From Berberis thunbergii (lineage: Eukaryota > Streptophyta > Magnoliopsida > Ranunculales > Berberidaceae), in NCBI GenBank assembly GCA_003290165.1, contig QNQO01000196.1, positions 806,001 through 870,000 of the forward strand: a stretch of 64,000 nucleotides of DNA, in the 5' to 3' direction. The notes beneath the pieces were generated by a model, which worked only from the letters and a program-made list of their open reading frames with translations, had not been told where the DNA came from and did not search any database. Of the stretch, positions 58,451-64,000 are shown piece by piece; the first letter of the stretch is position 1, and each line of letters starts with the position of its first letter. A program made the translations under genes and the position numbers.

Positions 58451-58918
58451 GGGGTTAGGGCAAAAGCAGATAAAAATACTAATTAAATGTAAAACTGTCA
58501 ATGTCAAGAGTACTTACACTTGAAAAAAGTACATGTTAATTTTTTTATTTGGGGGGAGGGGCTAACTAAACAGTATTCTTAATCATGAAGCCCAAGAAAT
58601 TAAGTGCATAATTTCTAGCAATCCACACATGTCAATAGATTATCATATACATACCAAGGAACAAGAAAAAGGAAATTTTCAGTCCAAGCCAAGGAGACAG
58701 TATGTAAAAGCAAACCTGGTTAAATCCTGATTTTAAAGCTTCAACTTGTCTGGATATCCCACTTCTCACAGTTGCATCAACAATGAATGAAACATATTCT
58801 TCTAAGTTGATCATATTTACCAAACAAAGAAATGCAAAAACGATGTTTCAGGATTCAATCTTATCACCAAACGATTAAGAAAGAAATGATCACAAAAGAA
58901 AACACAATTTACCATTTG
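58451..58918. other. Spacer; nothing recognised
   Basis: AT-rich with a G-run near 58,552-58,560. No supported coding sequence. Confidence 0.5.
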
Positions 58919-60346
58919 CTAGTTATGGTTAGAAGTGAGTGTATAATTAGGATATCCCGGAAGACTAAATTCAAGATAAAGGTCTTCCATATTGAACTCG
59001 GACTCTATGGTTTCAGCAATCACTACCCCTTCTGGGTCTGGTTCAGGAACAGAAACGTGAAAAGATCCGCGTCTGATGATTGGTTGTAACCTCAACGATT
59101 GTTGCTTGATGTAGTTGTCGAGTTGTTGAAGAAATTCATAGTCCAAAGAAAAGCAATTAGTGATGTTGTTGCTTGAATGGAGTGAAGAACCAGAGCCTTC
59201 TTTTTTACAGAAATGTGGTAGAGATGCATAGTCCATTATCTACATACAAGATGCAGATAAGAAAAATTAAATGTCTGATTCAGTTGATTGAAAAAAAATA
59301 AAATTAAAAGAGGCTTCAGAGTATAGGCTAATGGTCTGTATTTTTGTATTAAAGAACATGAACCAGCATTGTCCAAATATTACCCACCCAATCCATAGGT
59401 AATCAGCGAGATGGGAATAAGGGACTGAGTGATTCGATTGACAGGTATGTTGGATTCTAAATCAAATCAAGCTTGTCTAGTGAATCTATTGCTGATTCTT
59501 TGGAGAAAGAAGGCTAATCTTAGGGAAATAAGAGGCTTTGAATGCGGTGGATGTGATCAACAAGGTACTTCAACTTGCGGTGAACGATCTGATATAAGGT
59601 GTTTTGTATGATCCTTTGTCAGGATCGGCTCGGCCTCTTAAGAGCTCTATGATAGCTTGATTTTGGAGGCTTTTTTTTACAAGATCACAGCTTTTACCTA
59701 TTCTCTTCTCATCTTTAGGAGGAAAGAATAGTACAAATACAATTGGATTCAACGATCAAGGGAAACATAATGTGTACTTGAAATGGTAAAACATGCATGC
59801 ATATGGAGAACCGGTCTGAACTAAGTGAGAAGAGTTATGCAGATGAAAATTAGGAAAATGTATAATACTACACAGAGAAATATGCATACTCTGGAGCAAA
59901 TGAATAATTAGCTTTTATCAGGATGCAACAAACCAAACACCAATATTAGATTAGCATAAAACTAGTCCAAGAAGATGACCGTCTTACCTTCAGTAATTCA
60001 TCCTTACCAGAACCTTGCAGCACTTGGACTTTCCTTCTTGTTCTCTCTTGCAAAAGAAGCTTCACAATCTGTCATGGTTCACATGTTATACCAACAGAAT
60101 GCCATGCGGAACTTGGATGTATATGATTGGCAACAAAATATTTGTTACTTGACAACTTGTCCAGAGCAACTTGATGTTCTAAAAGTGTCCAGAAACTAAA
60201 ACAATGATACTAGGAAACTAAATTTCAAGAATAGCAGTGCTAACCTTCCAACATGATGAAAATATGTATGGGACGTTTACAATGTAGTATGTATCTGTTT
60301 TTTCTGGATAGTTCAGGTCATCAATGGTAGATATGGCAGTCAATAA
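58919..60346 (-). pseudogene. Captured SEC14-like (CRAL-TRIO) protein fragment, C-terminal exons
   Basis: Three minus-strand exons in phase. 60,346-60,245 (34 codons) has LLTAISTIDDLNYPEKTDTY and NVPYIFSSCWK. 60,068-59,988 (27 codons) has LLLQERTRRKVQVLQGSGKD. 59,239-58,919 has IMDYASLPHFCKKEGSGSS, then LQQLDNYIKQQSL and GSFHVSVPEPDPEG. These are the end of the CRAL-TRIO lipid-binding domain and the C-terminal tail of plant SEC14-like phosphoinositide/lipid transfer proteins. The borders are GT-AG. After ETIESEF the last exon differs from relatives and ends soon after. The N-terminal CRAL-TRIO half is absent. No stop lies in these exons. Confidence 0.8.
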
Positions 60347-61110
60347 CTGCATTAGCACAGAGACAAGCTATTAAACACAAATTCAAATAGACAATTTGTA
60401 AAAGGAAGAGGATGATATCATCAAATATCAAAATAGATCACGACATTATAACATACCTAACATATGATCAAAATCCAAATATAAAATAGCAAACCTGGAC
60501 TAAGACAGGAAGAATGTCCATGCCAAACTTAAAGCACCAAATGAAGTCAGCACAAGCAGTCAGCTCCCAACAACCCGGACAACACCAACGCAAGTTCTGT
60601 TTCGCAGCAGCGTGCAGAAAAACCCGCAAGCCTCCCAGCAGACCTCAACCACAGCTCGAAACCGGTGTGCTAACAGCGCACGCTGAAACCCGCTGCGGCC
60701 AGAAACAACACGTACATCAGACACGCTCAATCACACTCTGTTTGCAATGCAGAACACGCTGAAACTGCAGCGCACCCTGCCTGGGACGCGCTCTGTGCTG
60801 CAGTGTTTCCTTGGAGACAATTGACTGCCATACCTGACAGTTAGATGAAATAAATACATAAATAATTAAAACTGCAAATGCAAACTTCACAAAAAGCAGT
60901 CAAGCAATGAGAGTCTTAAATATGTATATTGATCATAAATAAACATGAAAAAGTAAATATAGTCAGAAAATTTACCATTAGACTCTTGGTTTTTGGGTGT
61001 TTTGTGTAAAAAATAGAACTCCTGTATAAAAAAAAACATCATAATCAATATCAAAAGCATTAGACATAAATATGAGAACAAAGCAAACTGTAGTATATGC
61101 ACCATAGCAA
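60347..61110. other. Spacer with a locally GC-rich segment
   Basis: 60,560-60,800 is noticeably richer in G and C than its surroundings, with CAGCA and CGCTGAAAC-type motifs, and gives an open plus frame (60,514-60,762) without known similarity. Its composition differs from the flanking AT-rich DNA, so it may be another captured piece. Confidence 0.35.
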
Positions 61111-61602
61111 TCAAAGATGAACTAAGGTCATACCAATTGTTGCGAATGAGAATTCAAATAGAAAAAACAATGTTTCAAATGGGATGAGGCAAGCAATAGT
61201 CATTTTGTGGTTAAGTCTATAGATACTTGCACTTAAGCTTAAGCTAGTTACCTTAAAATGAACAATCACGTGCCCGTAGTGTATTTTACCACAAGAAGGA
61301 ATGGATTTACCTTGCAATAGATAATCTTCAGGACATAGTCTTAGCGCTGCTGCAATGTGAATCATCGCCATCAGATAAGGTGCAACAAATCCTCAGGATA
61401 GATAGAAGTGAACTGTAAATAATTCCAGAACAAATGTTTGCTTCCTCAAGTAATTCCAATATCTACAAAGAACAAATGAAAAAGTAGTTAAGGACATGAA
61501 AATAAATGGATGGTAATTGTGCTCCAAGGAAGGCTGACATACAACACTACATATTGACACATAACACTATACATGGAGAAACTAAGAGCACTTGCAAGGG
61601 GG
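61111..61602 (-). other. Unrecognised exon-like piece
   Basis: Minus strand about 61,375-61,310 reads MAMIHIAAALRLCPEDYLLQ and ends near GGTAAATCC, a possible donor. I do not recognise the parent. The rest is AT-rich. Confidence 0.3.
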
Positions 61603-63287
61603 TTAGGAATCACCAACGTCCAAATCATCAAGTTCCACATGATTTTTACACCATACGAAGAAATCACCAACGTCCAAATCCCCCATCATGTCTCCTTTTG
61701 GATCACTCTTGTAAAGTTTCACCCTAGTCCTGAATTTGAAGCATAAGGAAAGTCTGATCTCTGTTGCAGGGTTCAATGATCCATAACAAGCGCAAGAGAA
61801 TTGATGGATAGGATCTACAACCTCTATTGTTATCGCAATGACATTCTTTTCCCAATCACAAACTTTGTAAGTCCTTGACACTGAAGGAACGGGATTGCTT
61901 GGAGAAGGAAACCTCGCAACACCTTGAGAAGATGATGGTAATGGAGATGGTGGTAATGGAGATGGAGGTAATGGAGATGGTGGTAATGGAGATGGAGGTA
62001 ATGGATTTTCTGGTTGCCTTGTCGATTGTGCACGGCATGACGGTGTATCTTCAGTTCTTTGTGTCTCTCCTTGTGTTCCCTCACTTGTTGATGGTCTCAC
62101 ATAAGTTCCACTTTCAAGTCTTTCTCGTATCCATTTAACATTTTCTTCCAATCTATCATAGTTTTCGCTAAATGTTTTTACTTCCAATGTTTTTTCCAAA
62201 AGCAATAAACGAGCGGGAAGTGCAGCATCATACTTCCTTTTAGAGACGGTGGTTCCAACACAACGAGTACGTCCCCTCGCTTCTTGGCCAAACACTTGGC
62301 TTTGAGGATCATCATCAATAGTGAGGTCAGTGGTACCCTGGATTGAGGATTCTTGCAAGGCTGTTTTTTTTGCTTTAACTTGTTCCTTCAAAAGAATGAA
62401 AAAATAACATAAATCACGACACAAATAATATTCAAACAACTACAAAGTAAATTAAGAATTGTGTATAAAAGACATCATTGGGCACATACCATATATAGTT
62501 CAGCACCATGCGTGGGTTTTCCATCCTTTCCCGTGTGACAAGCAATCCATATGTCAGTGCGTGTGACTGGTTCCCCATCAGGGTTCTTCTCAACCTATAT
62601 ACTTGAAAGATTAGTCTCAGCCTATATAGTTAAATGGTATATTGTACTAGTAGCTAGAAACTCAATTGCCATTTCATACTCTACTTCTGCAGCACTCTTT
62701 TGGCCACCCCCATACATACTTTGAAGCGTTTTTGTTTTTTGCATTTTGGGCTCTAATTGCCTTCGCTTCAGGGGTGCTCTCATAGTGAACAAACTCCTTC
62801 CAATCCTCCTCTCTTACACCATTTGGAACATGCTTCTATTGTTCCTCAATGGTAGGATACTTATCCAAATAATTCTTCCTAGGATCTGCCTTGAACCTTC
62901 TATAATATTCAGGCATTTTCAAATGCACACTCCTTTTCACATAATTTGGGATGTCGTATTCACGCTGCAAATAAACCATTGAGATATAAGTTGAAAATAA
63001 AATAAGACATTATGAAAATCAATGATGTAAAATCTCACCTTGAGGCCATTCCACACATCCTCTTTGTAGTTGTCAGTAACATGGTGCCAACCCTTGAATT
63101 TGATGGGCACAAGGGTTTCAACAAGCTTTCCAATGTTTTTATTGAAATTTCTAGCACCAGGTCCAACTGCTAAACCATGGAGGTTGAACTGTATGGTCTG
63201 TTTAACTTCACTGTCATCATTTGTAGATCTAGTGACATCAATGGTGGAGAGATTGCCGCGAGTACTATCCATTTCTATCAATGGCAT
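61603..63287 (-). pseudogene. CACTA TNP1-type transposition protein (Transposase_24/PTTA-like)
   Basis: Exons on the minus strand: 63,287-63,039 (from MPLIEMDSTRGN; FNLHGLAVGPGARNF, VPIKFKGWHHVTDNYKEDVW), 62,964 to about 62,680 (REYDIPNYVKRSVHLKMPEY, YRRFKAD, PNGVREEDWKEFVHYESTPE), about 62,595-62,491 (TRTDIWIACHTGKDGKPTHG) and 62,386-61,603 (ALPARLLLLEKTLEVKTFSE, coiled coil, then a Pro/Ser repeat). This is the domain order of the Plant_transposase Ptta/En/Spm family, whose members bind subterminal repeats and help the main transposase. An in-frame TAG at 62,836-62,838 interrupts exon 2. The last exon's tail (KVCDWEKNVIAITIEV onward) is unrecognised. Confidence 0.85.
61937..62006 (-). repeat. 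15-bp minisatellite coding for a Pro-Pro-Ser-Pro-Leu repeat
   Basis: GGTAATGGAGATGG(T/A) repeated about 4.5 times on the plus strand; on the minus strand it codes tandem LPPSP in the TNP1-type protein. Alternating T and A at unit ends suggests duplication of a 30-bp dimer. Confidence 0.9.
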
Positions 63288-63556
63288 TATAGATACTAAC
63301 CATTATCAAACAAAAAGAAATAAGAATCAACTATATACACCACATTTATAGATAATTTCCTTCCACAACATATCACCACAAATAGATTTTTATAAAGCAT
63401 TGGAAAAGCCAATTTGAATACATAGCTACATGCAAAGCTTCCCTCTCCAACCTCAAAAGTCAAAATAAGAAACAAAGACAAAATATTTGGTCTCAATCAA
63501 AGAGGATGACTAAAAGAGCATTAGAAATGCATTAAAAAATATTGTAGCATAGTCAA
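63288..63556. other. Spacer between CACTA genes
   Basis: AT-rich, with no recognised coding sequence. It separates the 5' end of the TNP1-type gene from the 3' end of the main transposase gene. Confidence 0.5.
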
Positions 63557-64000
63557 TTAAAATTCCAGTAAGCTCTTCAGGTTGGGGTTGTCTTTCAAGA
63601 TGCTTTGATACACAGTGGGAATTTCCTTTTTATCGACATTAGTGTTCAAGTCTTTTTGAGTATGCAGAACTACATGCCACCCGTCATTTGATTGATCTTT
63701 CGAATAAAATACCCCAATTGCTTCTTGAGCTAAAATGAATGGATCCTCTTCCACCTTTCTTTTGTCTTTTAGCTTCGACAAGTTTACCATCTCATGGTTC
63801 CAAATTGGTTCCACCTTATATGCATTTTTCTTATCTTCCACTTTGACCCAATCACAATAGAAGAAAGTTTCTTTGAAATCTATGTAGTAGCACCAGTATG
63901 TCTCTAACAACTCCATACCATTTGACTAGTTGGTCCTTTGGCCTCTTATCTTTCTTACTAGCAACAAAATGAGCAATGGCATCCATGGAGACACCACTAT
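63557..64000 (-). pseudogene. CACTA main transposase, C-terminal DUF4216 domain (truncated by window)
   Basis: Minus strand: from the window edge SGVSMDAIAHFVASKKDK and LVKWYGVVRDIL, then a frameshift near 63,890, then YIDFKETFFYCDWVKVEDKK, EEDPFILAQEAIGVFYSKDQ and GWHVVLHTQKDL, stop at 63,557. This is the DUF4216 region at the C-terminus of plant CACTA (TNP2-type) transposases. The catalytic part lies outside the window. It is immediately upstream of the TNP1-type gene in the same orientation, the usual order. Confidence 0.8.

Larger units (their letters stand above)
53959..64000 (-). mobile_element. CACTA/EnSpm element with captured host gene fragments, 3' half
   Basis: The terminus CACTACACCAAAAATCCCC at 53,959 is followed by a 500-bp block of subterminal repeats. 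The transposase genes lie at the far right on the minus strand and continue past the window. Between them are fragments of VAL, eIF5A and a SEC14-like gene on the same strand, plus an LTR-like repeat. The other terminus is outside the window, so length and target duplication are unknown. The transposase frames are broken, so this copy is not autonomous. Confidence 0.85.

Noticed and set aside
58919..59236. HECT ubiquitin ligase fragment
   Set aside because: The end of the frame (LEFSLPGYPNY) looks like HECT ligases, but the preceding exons LLTAISTIDDLNYPEK and QERTRRKVQVLQG in phase identify a SEC14-like protein.
61830..62138. Several open frames on both strands over the 15-bp repeat
   Set aside because: Any frame through a stop-free repeat of length divisible by three stays open. 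Only the minus frame continuing the TNP1-type protein is supported.

Overview
This window is plant nuclear DNA, most likely from an angiosperm and probably a eudicot. The host-type gene pieces have plant-only relatives (pBRP, a TGA bZIP factor, a VAL B3 factor, a plant NRPS-like protein). The transposable elements belong to plant lineages: CACTA/EnSpm, hAT and Tourist MITEs, Tat- and Athila-like Ty3/gypsy elements, L1 and RTE LINEs. I cannot name the species. Only one gene looks possibly alive: the 3' part of a pBRP-type TFIIB-related gene at 6305-7478. Nearly everything else is transposable element, or host gene fragments carried inside transposable elements.

Layout. 1-5.3 kb: a degenerate hAT-like element holding a tRNA-Ser-like pseudogene, then a small non-autonomous LTR element (1612-4431) with a 621-bp hAT MITE in its 3' LTR, then an L1 remnant. 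6.3-7.5 kb: last two recognised pBRP exons. 8.9-10.1 kb: two Tourist-type MITEs, one almost a perfect hairpin. 10.6-12.2 kb: L1 ORF1 remnant. 12.87-24.56 kb: a CACTA-ended segment without visible transposase, carrying intron-containing fragments of three unrelated genes in one orientation (TGA1/4-type bZIP, NRPS-like protein, NSH3-type nucleoside hydrolase). The last two are fused within one exon. 24.96-53.96 kb: a nested Ty3/gypsy block. It holds an Athila-like element (about 26.06-40.89 kb), a complete Tat-like element B inside it (30,588-38,160), two partial Tat-like elements A and D on either side, and a complete Tat-like element C (44,141-52,459). Element C splits an RTE LINE with a 5-bp target duplication. 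53.96 kb to the end: the 3' half of a second CACTA element, with subterminal repeats, captured fragments of a VAL B3 factor, eIF5A and a SEC14-like protein, and decayed transposase genes (TNP1/Transposase_24 type and the DUF4216 end of the main transposase).

Main points. (1) Two CACTA elements here each carry fragments of several host genes with exon-intron structure kept and all fragments in the same orientation. (2) The NRPS-like/NSH junction contains a 23-bp filler also present in a nearby NSH intron, which suggests template switching. (3) The Tat-like elements form a non-autonomous family with gag, a protease remnant, internal tandem arrays (129 bp and about 170 bp) and a long ORF antisense to gag; I find no reverse transcriptase or integrase in them. 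Most reading frames carry stops or frameshifts, so these are largely fossils. Small derived RNAs and transcription remain possible but cannot be read from sequence alone.
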